From: Loxodes magnus
Taxonomy: Eukaryota; Ciliophora; Karyorelictea; Loxodida; Loxodidae
Assembly: GCA_946699065.1 (NCBI GenBank)
Contig: CAMPDV010000060.1
Coordinates: 434,001 to 498,000 of the forward strand
Length of the DNA stretch: 64,000 bases
Reading direction: 5' to 3'
The notes beneath the pieces are model-generated. The model searched no databases. It was not told the DNA's origin and saw only the letters and a list, made by a program, of their open reading frames with translations. Positions 40,372 to 51,782 of this stretch are shown one piece after another; within the stretch, counting starts at the first letter, position 1, and each line of letters starts with the position of its first letter. The position numbers and the translations under genes were made by a program.

Positions 40372-41136
40372 TTAGATATTTTTGAATTATTAACTTTTAT
40401 TTAAAAAAATTTAATAACTAAAGTTCTTCCTAAAAATCAACAAATCTTATAATCTATCACACACAAATTCTTCTATCAGCAGCTAATAAAATTTATTCCG
40501 CACAAACATGTAAATTTTTTCACTTCTACTTTATATTTTTCTTTTCATAATCTATCTTATTATATTTTAGGCTCGTAGTACATATTCTGCACTTTAGGTT
40601 ACATTACATTATAAAACCCAAAATCTAGTGATTTTACAAAAAAGAATGCTTATAAGATTAAAGAATGTCAAGACTATTAAAGCTTTAATTTAGTGATTTT
40701 ACTATATTGAAAGCTATTTTCCCTAAAGATAAATCTATTATTTAAACCTATTAATTTTAATATTGCAGTCAAAACTATTCAAAAGAAAAGTGTCGCTACA
40801 TACTCTAAAAGTTTAGCTTTTTAACTATTTATCTATTTACTTTATTAATGATTAGATTAAGCCTGCAAAAGTAGAATAGGCAATAAACTTGGTTAGGTAC
40901 TTAAATTAGTTTGATTACGTGAAGATATTAAATGAATGGATAAAATAGTTTAAGCTGGTAATTTTTATTAAAACTAAAAATCTCTATTATAGCAAATCTT
41001 AATTAATATAGCATAACGAATTTGCAACTATGACTTTATTAGTGAGTTTAAAAGAATTAGCAAAGAGATAATAATTAAGGAGTGTAAAGAATAAACAAAT
41101 AAATGAAATTAAAAGAGAAAGAATAATTTAATATTA
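40372..41136. other. AT-rich intergenic region
   Basis: 765 bp between two + strand genes; nothing recognisable apart from presumed 3' UTR and the prefoldin promoter. Confidence 0.4.
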
Positions 41137-41640
41137 ATGGAAATGGAAATGGAAGAGGAAAAAATTCCATAAGCAGTGTTTATTGAAAATATTGAGTAAT
41201 GGCTTAAATCAAATGATCCTAAATAATTGCAAGAACAATATTAAAGATACAAATACATGGAAATCCATCTATCGAGGTGCAGAGAATCTCTTGAAAGTAA
41301 AATTCCTGATTTGCATAAAACAATGGATGTTCTTCAAAATTTGAAAGTTCAATAGTTTCCTTTTACGACTGATTTTATGCTTTCTGAAAGTACCTATGCA
41401 AAAGCTGAAATTCCTGAATTGAGAGTTTGTCTTTGGTTAGGCGCTAATGTCTTATGCGAATTTCCTATTTCTGAAGCTGAAGCTCTAATTTAAGATAATT
41501 TATTAAATGCCAATAAAGCATTAACTTCAGCTAAAAAAGATATGGAATTTGTAAGAGAACAAATGACAACTACGGAAGTAAACATAGCTAGAATTCATAA
41601 TCATAATGTAAAGATTCGTTAGCAACAGATAAAGTCATGA
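41137..41640 (+). CDS. Prefoldin subunit 3 (VBP1/PFDN3)
   Basis: 167 aa, no intron, TGA at 41638-41640. An alpha-class prefoldin: N-terminal helix (YRYKYMEIHLSRCRESLESK, KIPDLHKTMDVLQNLK), a central beta segment (TDFMLSESTYAKAEIPEL, VCLWLGANVLCEFPISEAEA) and a C-terminal coiled-coil helix (NANKALTSAKKDMEFVREQM) ending IRQQQIKS. Prefoldin hands nascent actin and tubulin to the CCT chaperonin in the cytosol. Later Met codons lie 2 and 4 codons downstream; the first is chosen. It ends 54 bp from the first possible stop of the convergent methyltransferase gene. Confidence 0.9.
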
Positions 41641-41694
41641 TTTTACATTTAAACTTAAAATTTAACTTTTATTAACATTTTAATCCTTATTTAT

Positions 41695-42954
41695 TCAATA
41701 ACTAGGTAAATTAATTCTTTATTATTAGAGGCTTTGATATCTTTGCAAATATAAGGTATTCAGCATTCTTGTAACGAGACTTATTGGAGTTTATATTAGT
41801 TTAAATGAAAAGGAATATTTTTAGTAGTTATTAATTTAAATTATCTTTTTAAAAAGCGAGAAAAAAAATCCATCAGTTTTATTAACAAACGGATCTGTGT
41901 TGAAATTATTGACCAACTCTACTTTAAAATTCTTCTTGAACCATTTCATTTACTCTTCATTTTCTGATTTAAAAATGCTGCATGTCAAATAAGCTATATT
42001 TCCTGTAACCTTTGTAAGTTGATATGCTTGTTCTAGAAGTTCTCTTTATTTCTAAACTTGGTTTTAAAGTCATTCTTTATTGAATCTAAGCTTCAATTCT
42101 GGATTTCTTCTTAATGTCCCAATCCCAGTGCATGGAGCGTCAACTATTACTATATCCAAGTTATTAATTTTTATATCTTGAATGCAAGTGAAATTCTTAA
42201 CTCCAGCTCGTAATAATCTTACTTTAGCCTTCTAGATAGCATTGGCTCTAACATCATGGAGATATAACTACCCTGAATTTTACATTTTAGGTGCAATAGC
42301 TAAAGATTTCCCTCCTGCTCCTGCACATAAATCTAGAATCTGCTACTTTGGTTAGGCAGGAATACTTTCTGAAACTATTTAAGAGCCTTCATCTTATATT
42401 TCGAACAATCCCTATTAAAATTCAGATGTTTAATACAAATCTCCTACAGGACTAAGAAATGTAATCCCATTTGTAGCCTTTTGAGTTTTTTTAATGTTAT
42501 ATTAAGTTTTTCATTTGTTAAATAGCTCTTCTCTAGTAATTTTCATTGTATTCGCTCTAATAGTTAAAGGAGCTCTACAATTTAAAGCGCTAAAATATTA
42601 TTCAGCTCTATTCTCACCATGCTCTTCACAAAGTTGCTTTCACAATTCATCGGGAACACTATATTTGATTTAAGAGTTAAAGTTATTTTCAACTTTGAGT
42701 TTATTTATATCAGATGAAGCATATAGCTTTATTCTTTGATTTCAATCTATATCCTTTTTAGACTCTCTTATATACTAATCCAGTAGAATTTAATTCCTTA
42801 TCAAGTCATAAACTAAGTCTGATATGTATTTCCTATCATGTGAACCTAAACTTTTGTTTGCCTTATAATAGTTCTGCAAAGCAAAATCAAGAGGCATCTA
42901 AAATTTGTACTAGTTGAGTACCTATTCAATGTGCTTGAATCTAAATCTGTTCAT
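41695..42954 (-). CDS. RNA m5C methyltransferase, NOL1/NOP2/Sun (RsmB-type)
   Basis: From ATG 42954. The catalytic domain has the SAM-binding motif ILDLCAGAGGKSLAIA (about residue 200), VDAPCTGIGTLRRNPE with the PC-motif Cys (about 270) and the catalytic Cys of TCSIFKSENEEQ (about 323). An N-terminal RNA-binding region contains RAPLTIRANTMK, typical of this family. It methylates cytosine-5 in rRNA or tRNA; the target is unknown. Family members usually end soon after the TDGFF motif (here TDGFFFSLFKKII). That point is followed by TAA at 41836-41838 (372 aa). The first in-frame TGA is 47 codons later at 41695-41697 (419 aa), with an AT-rich, unconserved-looking extension. The longer form is given for consistency with neighbouring genes. 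Trp in DWNQR, ELWKQ and NKWKT is TGA. Confidence 0.88.
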
Positions 42955-43631
42955 TATCTTATTTAAATTCAAAAGTTATATCAATAATTAATTAAAAAAC
43001 TAAAATATAAGCAATTCTTATAATCTAAGCGTCTATTATTAAAACTACTTTAAGGTTTCTATTATATAGGCTATTAAATCCTACTTTATTTAAGAGTAAT
43101 AGTTGAACACAAAAAGTAGAAATAGATTCACTAATGAATAAATAAAGTTCTTTTAAAGTAAAATTTAAAACTTCTTAATTCTGCTACTTTTAATTTTCAA
43201 TATGAATTAATTTCTTTATTTATTCAATTATTATTAATCTATTTCATTTTGTATTATTTACCATGTTTAGGAATCTTCTATTCTACATGCTTATATCACA
43301 ATTTATGAAAATGTTATTTTTAATATGCTATTTCTTCAGGTAACACTCTTTGCTCTCAATTCATAATTTCATAAATAATAAATAAATTTTTAAGCCTGTA
43401 AAATGCTCAATAAACTAGAGGTAAATTTAAGATTTTTATCCCTTTGGTAAAATTAAATATATATAATGCTATTATTATAAAAATACTTAGATAAGTAATT
43501 AGTTAGACAAAATTCTATGTTTATAAATTACAAACACTTTTGAATGGCATTTAAAAATGAATCTGAAAAGGTTTACAATAGTTTACATTATCAATTTTAT
43601 TGGATAAAAATTAAATAAATTTCTATAATAA
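42955..43631. other. AT-rich intergenic region
   Basis: 677 bp upstream of the methyltransferase and downstream of the coiled-coil gene, both on the minus strand. No motif seen. Confidence 0.4.
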
Positions 43632-45480
43632 TCATATTTTTTATTTTTTGGTCTAGCTTTTTTTTTTTCCTTCATAAATAAAATGAACTTACTCTAAGGA
43701 TGCTATGCCTGCTATTTTTCTTCTGGATTAATCTTTTTCTTTTTCTTTTTTTAATTTTCTATCAGTTTACGATCAGTATCATCACAGACATCTAAACTAG
43801 AGGCATTTTCTAGTTTTGAGATGGATGTTTTATAATTATATAGCTTGAGGCCATCAAATGATTTATGAACGGAAAGATCTTAATAACCCTTTATAATTGA
43901 ATTTTGAATAAACTTACTAATAATTTGTTACTTTACTAACTGCTGTATTTCTTTTTCAATGATCAAGCCATTCTTTCAATCTTAAGGCCTATTTAAGCCA
44001 AATAGTTATCTACATTATTAGGAGTTAATTCTGATTTTTAAGCATTTTAATTTTTATCTTATTTTTAGTTAGTTTATTAGTCCTTTTTCAAAGGAGTTTT
44101 ATTTATCATAATGAATAATCTATTTACTGATTAAACGATAGAAGCCAGCAAATCTTGTTAAAAGCTATATTTTTATTCCTTCTTTTCGTTATTTTTTGCT
44201 TTTTCTTATATTAATTAATCATAATCTTGCTTGGAAAAGTTATTATGATCTTTTTTATTTCTGAAAAATCTTATTTGTTCTAGTTCATTTTAAGTTTCTT
44301 CTAATGATTATTTTGTATTCTGAATTTTTTCATTAAACTCCTATTTGCTTGTTTCTAAATGCTCCTAAGCCTGTTAAAGATAGACTAAATGTGGCATCAT
44401 TTCTGTAATATTATTAATATTTGTAACTTCTTAAATTTTACTGAAAAGCTACTCTTAACGCTTTATATATTCGTTGTTCATCTTAATTTCATATTCTAAT
44501 AACTGCTGATCCTTTTTCTGAAGGTCTTCTAAAATTTTTCTTTTTTCCTTTTTCTCTTTTAAAATTTAAGCTTTTTTTTTTGTTTCAATTTCTCTTTCTT
44601 TTTCAATTATACCTTAAAAGATTAACTGTTCTAATAAAATTTTTTCATTCCTTTCTTTGAATAAATCGTTTAATTTGTTTTGATGCTTTTAATCTTACTC
44701 CAGTTTATGCTTTTCGTTTCTTAGTTAAGTAAGTATTTTGTTTTTAAATTGTAGATTTTATTTTTCTTCTAATATTTAAAAATCTACTTTTTCTATTTGG
44801 GATTTTATATCTTTCAAAGGTATTTTAGCAGTTTCTTTATTCATCTGCTTGGAGTTTATCATATAATCAAGCTTAGTTTATTAAATACATTCGGATTCGA
44901 CTGCGACTATCATTTATAAATATTTCTCTTCTACTTATTCTAAGCCTTATTATCAAAAATCTCCTTCATTCTTAATTTGACTTAAAGTAACGAGTGTCTA
45001 CTCCAATCTTAATTTTTATTTTTCTCTTTCAATTCTTACAGTTTCTCAATAAGCATGTTTGTCTTTAAGTTTAATGATTTAATTATGCATTTAATTTAAG
45101 TACTGCTATACATTATTTGATGATTCTACTTTCCTTATTGCGTTTATTAGTTGTTTAGGAGATTGAATGTATAGTTAATTGATTCTTTCGTTTGCTGTTT
45201 AAGTGACATTTTACAAAAATTATTGATCTTCCTTTTTCTAGTTTTATAGCTCTTTAACTGACTTTCTATAGTCTTTAAACGAAGTTTCAAAAGACTGGGT
45301 TTTTTAGTTTTTCTTATTTTTGGTAGAATTAGGCAAGCTAGTATACATTTCTTAATTCCTTTTGCTAGATTATATTTTAGGAAAACTTATTACATTCTTC
45401 CTTATCTTAGGAGAATTGGTTGCAGACAAAGCTTTGGAAATATGATCGATTTAAGTCAAGTTAAAAGTATCTTCTTCCAT
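43632..45480 (-). CDS. Long coiled-coil protein, function unknown
   Basis: 601 aa after removing introns of 20 nt (43917-43936, gtaaagtaacaaattattag) and 23 nt (43670-43692); without them the C-terminal third falls out of frame and no near TGA exists. Residues about 1-80 are Ser/Thr/Lys-rich. About 80-440 is almost continuous heptad-like coiled coil (e.g. KLRLEQTLVTLSQIKNEGDF, ILLEQLIFQGIIEKEREIET). About 470-520 holds PNNVDNYLAQIGLKIERM. The tail is very basic with two poly-Lys runs (KKKKKK and RKKKS) before TGA 43632-43634. The design resembles ciliary or centrosomal scaffold proteins, but no specific family is recognised. Start at the ATG nearest the coding-composition boundary. Confidence 0.78.
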
Positions 45481-45834
45481 TATAAGTAAAAATAAATTGA
45501 TTAAAGCATCTAAAATAATAATTTTACCTAATTAAGTTAGTACGCTTTAGTAAGTCTAGTCCATTAGGCTTTAATTGCTTCTTTCTTACTTTTGTAACTT
45601 ATACTTAATAATTCTCAAGTTGCTTCTCTTTTATTGATTCCAATTTTCTTTGTATATAGAACTTTTATTCAAACTTAATTATGTAAAAATAGAGTTGATA
45701 TAGTAAAGAAAGAGAAAAGGATTAGAAATTAAAGAAGCGATGCTAGTAGAGTGGTAGGGAATAAAAAGAGTACGAAGGATAGATTAATAAACACAAATTA
45801 ATTATTAAAATTTAAATACAAAGCTCTAATTAGC
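45481..45834. other. Intergenic spacer with a strand-asymmetric patch
   Basis: 354 bp between two minus-strand genes. About 45700-45775 is purine-rich on + (pyrimidine-rich on the coding strand) with higher GC than other spacers, about 220 bp upstream of the coiled-coil gene's ATG. It could be promoter-associated. Confidence 0.35.
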
Positions 45835-48046
45835 TCATTCTTTGTTTACAAATGTCCATCCATATAACTTATTTTTTTCTTGATCGCTTTCATTTAACAT
45901 TTCAGGTATATTTATTGCTTTCTTTTGATTAACTTTTTTTGGAATTGGAATTGGTGGACGTAACTCTCGCCTATATACAGAATCCCAGTCAATACCATTG
46001 AAAAATTCATGAGATTTAATTTCTTCTACTCCATTAAAACCGAGTCTTTTAGTAGGATTTCTATCAAGTAACTAAGTTAAAACTTACTTAAAGCATTAAA
46101 CTTTTAGCTTCCTAGGATACATAGTTAGGCATTCTTAATTTTCCTTTTTCGATATTAGCAAAAAGTTATTCTCTAAATATAAAAGCTTACTTATTATGAC
46201 TATAATAAGGTGGAGCTCCAGTTAACATTTCATAAAGTAAAACACCTAGCAAATACCAATCCACTGGTTTTCCATGTCCTTATCTTTTCAACATTTCAGG
46301 TGCTAAATAAGCAACACTACCACAAAAACTAGTTGCTTATTTTTCTAGACTAATACCTTCTTTACTTAAACCAAAATCTGTTAACATTGCATGACCCTAA
46401 CGATCCAAAACAACATTTTCTGGCTTCAAATCTCTAAAAATGATATCTCTTTAATGTAAATATTCAAGAGCTAGAATTATTTCACAAATGTAGATTCTGG
46501 CTCTCCATTCAGCAAATCTCCTTTCTTTCATTAAATGATGACCAAGATCTCCACATGGAGCGTAGTCTAGAATTAAATATAGTGAATCTTTTGTTTAAAA
46601 AGCGAAATTCAGACCTACAACAAAAGGGTGCTAAGAATAGCTTAGAACATTTCTCTCTGTCATTGCATATCTTATTAAGTTGTGTCCAATAATTTTAGAT
46701 TTACTTAGTATTTTCATTGCATAGAGTTATTGTGTATCTTTTTTCTATACCAGTCAAACTTCTCCAAAACTACCTTTACCTAATTATCCTTTTATTTCAA
46801 AATGCTATGGACCTATTTTCTCACTAGTTGATGAATTAGCAGATGTCTCGTCTTCGCTTGAATGATGAGACAATTTACCTTCAAATTCTAAATTTTAGAT
46901 ATTTTAATCTTTTTGTTACTTTTTTACTATTTGCTGAACTTAATTATTTGATATTTGCTTTGATTGCTGGCTCAATTGCTATTACTTTGCTATTATCTAT
47001 TATTTCTACTGTTCTTTTGGAGAAAGAAGTAGTTATTAAATAGATTCTTATTTAGAACTATGAATTTGTATTTTTTGAAGTGGAACTTGGGTAGGTTTAT
47101 GGATCATTTCTTATGGAGTTTGTTTTTCAGCTTTAAAGAGATTTTAAACTTTAAGATCTTTGGCCATTTATTGAGGAGTTTTTCCTAATATGTTCTTTTG
47201 ATCAATTTTTATATTTTTTCTTGTTAGCAAAAATTTGATTATTTCTAAATGACCTAATTAACAGGCAATGTGCAAAGGTGTATTTCCCTCTATATCTTTT
47301 ATATTAATATCAGCACCTGCTCTTACCAAAAGTCTTACTACTCCTGACCACCCTCTTGAAGAAGCAATATGTAAAGAAGTTTTAAGTGTACTGGATGTTT
47401 GAGCTTAAATATCGCAATCTTATCCAAAATCTAGCAGAGCGGCTATTATTTGCTCATTTTCAATATTAGCAGCTATATGAAGAGGAGTATGGTTATCTGG
47501 CCCTTTATAATTTACACAAGGAGTTAATTCTCCATAGATACTCCTATCAAGTAGGTGTTATATAACTTCTGTATTCCCTTCTTCAACTGCCTTGAAAAGT
47601 TATTACTGTAAATCTTATTTCTATTACTCCAAATTTTCTTACCATGGATCTTGTTCTTCTTCTTTAATGTTCAAAAGTTGTTTTTTAAATTTATTAATAT
47701 TACTTTCTTTAATTTCCATTTCTTAGCCAGTTTCTAAATTTCTTATTTTAAAAGCCTATTCTTCAATAGTGTTTAGACTTGGCTTTTCCAGAGTTGGAAT
47801 TATTTAATTAGGACGTGCTTCTTCTGAAATACTCATCATTAATAATTTACCATCTTCAAGTTCCTCTTTTAAGAAATTGTTTTCCCTGATAAGTCTATTA
47901 ATAAAATTTTCTTTCTCTAAAATCATTCTGTTCAATTCACTGTATGTCTTATGATGCTTAGCCGTTGGAGAGATTGCTTAAATTGGCATGCTTTCTTCCT
48001 CTACACTTGATTTCTACTCATTAACCTCTTCTTATATTGTCTCCAT
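45835..48046 (-). CDS. Ankyrin-repeat AGC-family protein kinase
   Basis: 731 aa after removing a 16-nt intron (46072-46087, gtaagttttaacttag), which restores LMLQ to [14 protein letters not shown]. The N-terminus (1-150) is acidic with a coiled coil. About 175-290 holds four ankyrin repeats ([70 protein letters not shown]). A Gln/Ser-rich linker (about 310-410) follows. The kinase domain from about 414 has [12 protein letters not shown] (Trp = TGA), AMK lysine, [13 protein letters not shown] catalytic loop, DFG (about 557), activation segment [29 protein letters not shown] and the AGC-type [21 protein letters not shown]-tail ending YGWTFVNKE. All catalytic residues are present, so it should be active. 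HFRDLK is IFRDLK and the usual FCGTPEY is FCGSVAY. Substrate unknown. Confidence 0.93.
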
Positions 48047-49378
48047 TTTTATTAAAAATTAAAACTTTAACTTATTTAAATCTTAACCCTAGTAAGAAAA
48101 AAGGATTGGTTTATTCCTTCAAACAGATTAGAAATTAAATTAAATCCACTTCTTTAAAAGCTTATTTTAAAATAACCCTATATTTTTACTAGTCACTTCA
48201 TTCGTAATACCATCTTTATAGAAAAATTCTAGTTAATAGTGTCAAGTTTATAAATTTAATTAGTTTACTCAGGTAGAAGTAAAAGTAAGCAAGATTCATT
48301 TAATTCCAAATAGTTTTGAAGACTTTAATTTATAATTGAATAAAATCTAATGGAGTTTAGTTGGTAAACCCGATATTTCTGCAAGTTAGTTTATATCTTT
48401 ATTCTAATACACATAATAGTAAATTTCACTACTATTGCACTATCTGAATCATCTAATTCAAACTAATTTAGTCTCACCTGGATTTGCTATTAATACAAAG
48501 TACCAAAGTAGGAGACTTTCGTTTATTAATTTAATTATTCATTGCATTAACTTTACTTTTATAATATATCATTGAAAAAATCCTCATTAGTGTACTAGAT
48601 AAAATGCTATAAATAAGTTATATCTTTACTAACTTTAATTTAACGATATTTAAAGTAAGCAAGTAAAAAGAAAGAGCATTAGCAATAATAAGAATATTAA
48701 ATAATCTAAGTATTGTAAGCAACTTAAAAAATAACTGATATTAATCCTTATTTCATTAGAATTTATTTTTAACCAAATAAAAATTAGCAAACGGAGTTGG
48801 TAAATAATATAAATCAGGAAACTATAAATGATTCATTTGTAAAGATTAGAGGTTAAAACTTATATAAAAGATAGGAAATTAAATTAAATCAATGAATATG
48901 TATTCAATTATATTATTTTCTATTTATAGTAACTTTATTATTTCTTATTTTTACAAATACTAAATTTTCTTTCATAACATCATCAATATATTAAATAGTT
49001 TTCATCTAAAAGTATCTTTTTAAATAGAATCTATAGAAAGCTTATCTTCGTCTCACTATACTTGCACATAATTTGAACATTCTCCTTTTGATAAAGAGAT
49101 AAATTAATCTTGTTTTCTTCATAAAAAGTGTCAATAAGAATTAAATATATTAGATATGAGCAATTTCATCTTAAATAAAAATAATATTTGATAGTTTTTT
49201 TAATTTAAACTCAGCTTAAGGTTTACTAATATAATCACTTTAATGATACTATGCTTATTAAATTCAGCACTCTAATTTAAATTATTTAGATAGGAAGTGT
49301 TATACAAGTGAAAGCTATTTTAATTATTTAAGCATATAATAAGAATTTTCTTATTCCACTTTATTTAATTATTAAACT
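48047..49378. other. AT-rich intergenic region
   Basis: 1.3 kb upstream of the kinase gene and of the small + strand ORF, so a divergent promoter region. Nothing recognised. Confidence 0.4.
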
Positions 49379-49552
49379 ATGTCTATTGTTAAGTTTTCGA
49401 GTTAAAAAAGTTGAATCTAAGCTTTCAAAATAAAGCAGGAGGCAAATAGTAAATTGTGTAGCTTAGAAGAAATGATAATCTTAGATCGTTTTAAATAAAT
49501 GAAAAAGGAAATTACATTTAAGTTAAATCATATCTAATGGTTTGCAATAAAA
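49379..49552 (+). CDS. Small + strand exon, 58 codons, 3' end unresolved
   Basis: ATG 49379 opens MSIVKFSSQKSWIQAFKIKQ, continuing with a Glu/Lys/Leu-rich helix (LEEMIILDRFKQMKKEITF). Composition contrasts with the AT-rich flanks. At 49553 a GTAAGT splice-donor-like sequence begins. Splicing to an AG at 49566 or 49584 would bring the frame to TGA at 49651-49653, overlapping the antisense desaturase end by about 20 bases. The product is not recognised. It could be a small gene convergent with the desaturase. Confidence 0.42.
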
Positions 49553-49630
49553 GTAAGTGAATTTAGAAATTAATAACTTTTAAGGTTTATAATAAATGTA
49601 AAAAATGTTTAATAGTTAAGAGTAGATTGT

Positions 49631-50605
49631 TCACTAAGCCTTTTCTTTCTTGAATAAGTAATCAGGAACCATCGTGAAATCATTACTTCCCTAAAATTCT
49701 CTATGACATCTTCTATAAAGATTCCATTTCATCGTAAGTAAGTTAAATAAAAGTTTTCCATAACTTTCATGAACTTCTTCACCGTGAGTATTGTATTTCT
49801 TTCCCCATAACTACTTAAAGCGAGGAAGATAAATTCCTGCAACTCCACAGTTATCATGATGCTCTCTATGATATCCTACGTTGTAAATGAATATATTCCA
49901 AAATCCATAATAACTCCAAGTATCAAATTTCAATGCTTCTTCTCTTGTTGTTGCATAATGTTCTGCATAGAAATGCATTGCAGCTGGATGAAGGCTTAAT
50001 CCACCCAAAACTCCAGTAATTGCGTAAAGAACAAATAAAACTCCATAAGTTTTAATCATATAAAACTAAATCGGTACAGTAATTGCTAAATTGATTATTT
50101 CATAGATTTAAGGAACATATTTATAGAATAAAAGTGGTCTTCCTGAGTAAGCTAGTGGTTGAATAAGAATGCAGCAGAGTCTTCCAATTATGTTAGAGTT
50201 GAATAACTTAAATTCAGTTTCACTTGGAAGGTCTGGGTCTCCAGGAGGATATCCTCCTACGTTTGTCTTTCCGTGGTGAATTAAGTGGAATTTCCTAAAG
50301 GGGAAATATCCAGGCACTACTAAGGGAACTGTAGCTAACATTCCTGCTAAATGATTTAGAGCTTTATATTTTGGCCCAAAAAACAAATCATGAGAAGCTT
50401 CGTGCATTCCTAGAGTTGCACAGTTTACGCAAGTTCCTGCAACAATTAAACCTCCAATTACAGACCATAACGCTCCTTGCTAGGCACATATGGCTCCGCA
50501 AATCAGATAAACAGTATTGCAAAGCAGTACTATTAAAACTTGAATTGGAGCTGACCTGAATGTAGCAATTTCGTCTAAAGCCTTCTAGTCTAATTTGTGT
50601 TCCAT
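49631..50605 (-). CDS. Sphingolipid delta-4 (dihydroceramide) desaturase, DES1-like
   Basis: 324 aa, the normal size for DEGS1-type enzymes, which introduce the 4,5-double bond into dihydroceramide in the ER membrane. Three iron-binding His boxes are intact: HEASHD (about residue 67), HLIHH (about 105) and HREHHD (about 249). Family landmarks: GPKYKALNHLAGMLATVPL, FRKFHLIHHGKTNVGG, GDPDLPSETE, PLLFYKYVP, AAMHFYAEHY and YNVGYHREHHD. Hydrophobic stretches near 20-55, 175-215 and elsewhere fit the membrane topology. No intron. All five Trp codons are TGG. The frame ends TAG TGA; the C-terminal residue would be Gln if TAG is read through to TGA 49631-49633. Confidence 0.93.
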
Positions 50606-51782
50606 ATTTGCCTTTTGTTATTATAGAAGTTTAATTAAATTTCTCTTAACTCAAATATTGATTAAATTCTCTAATTTAAACTTAAGAAAATAATAAAAAT
50701 ACTTTAAATGTGCAAGTCCTCTATACATCAAAAACATAATTATTTATTGTAAAATTTTGTTTTTATATATTGTGTGTAAATTCAGATAGGAATAGATAAA
50801 AAAAGTATAGTTAAAAATATAGTTTTTACATCATATACTTCTACAAGCAAAATTCAATCCAAACTGAAATATACTAACAAAAATCGAAGAAGTTGGATAA
50901 CCTTTTACTGATAATAGTAATTTACTTAGTAACTATAATAACGTTTTTTAACATTTTATGATAATTAATTTTAAATTATACAAAGATAATTTAAATGGTG
51001 AATAATACATCCAATATAAGCTTCTTTTAATTTCTAACAAATAGCTATTAAATATCTTAAACTTTAAATATCTCTAAGCTAATATTTTATAAATATTAGT
51101 CATTTAATTGTACTAAATTCATTAAAAATACCTTTTATTTTATATTAAGATAGCTATTTCTTAATAGTTTTTTGAATCTTTTATTATTTTATTCTAAATG
51201 CAGCTACAAATTTAATTTGATAATTTTTCTTTTATTTAAATTAATTAAATATAGAGAAAATTATCTAAATTAACAGATAACATTCTATCCCCATCGACTT
51301 TATTGAAGCTGAAGGGGGATTGTAACGTTTATTATAATAGCTATTTTGTTTTTTAAAAACTTATATATTTAGTATAATAAAACCATAAGCTAGGAAGCTA
51401 TTGAAATAAATGAATATATCTATTTTAACTTTATTAAGAGTTTGGTTGTGATAGATAAATAACTATGCATTTTATTTTAAAAGTCCTATTTTTAAATTTA
51501 ATCGCTCTTTTTATTTTATTTACTCTTTCTATTAGATGGAAAGTTGCTTATTAGAACCAAATAGGATTTATTAAAAGAATTAATTTTTTTAATCTAGGTA
51601 TATTAAAATTTAATTTAGACTCTTAAATATAAGATAAATAAAAGCAGGATAAATTAATAATTTAGAGCTCTCTAATAACTATTAAAGTAATGCAGAATCT
51701 AATGGTTGCATAATTTTTAAAGGCTTTTAGTCTTAATTTAAATAAAAGTTTAGAGCTTTTATTTATTTTTATTTGTATAAAG
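50606..51782. other. Divergent intergenic region with an isolated GC-rich hairpin
   Basis: 1.2 kb between the 5' ends of the desaturase and the CtlX-like gene. Mostly featureless AT-rich DNA apart from the hairpin at 51287-51320. Confidence 0.45.
51287..51320. other. GC-rich stem-loop in AT-rich DNA
   Basis: atcccc (51287-51292) pairs with ggggat (51315-51320), and an inner CTT/AAG pair is possible, around a loop region. It is the only GC-rich patch for hundreds of bases, about 460 bp upstream of the CtlX-like start. It could be part of a small structured RNA or a regulatory element. No family assigned. Confidence 0.35.

Noticed and set aside
46843..47043. 66-aa + strand ORF with hydrophobic C-terminus
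   Set aside because: It is antisense to the linker of the ankyrin-kinase gene; the opposite strand encodes clear protein in frame with both domains.
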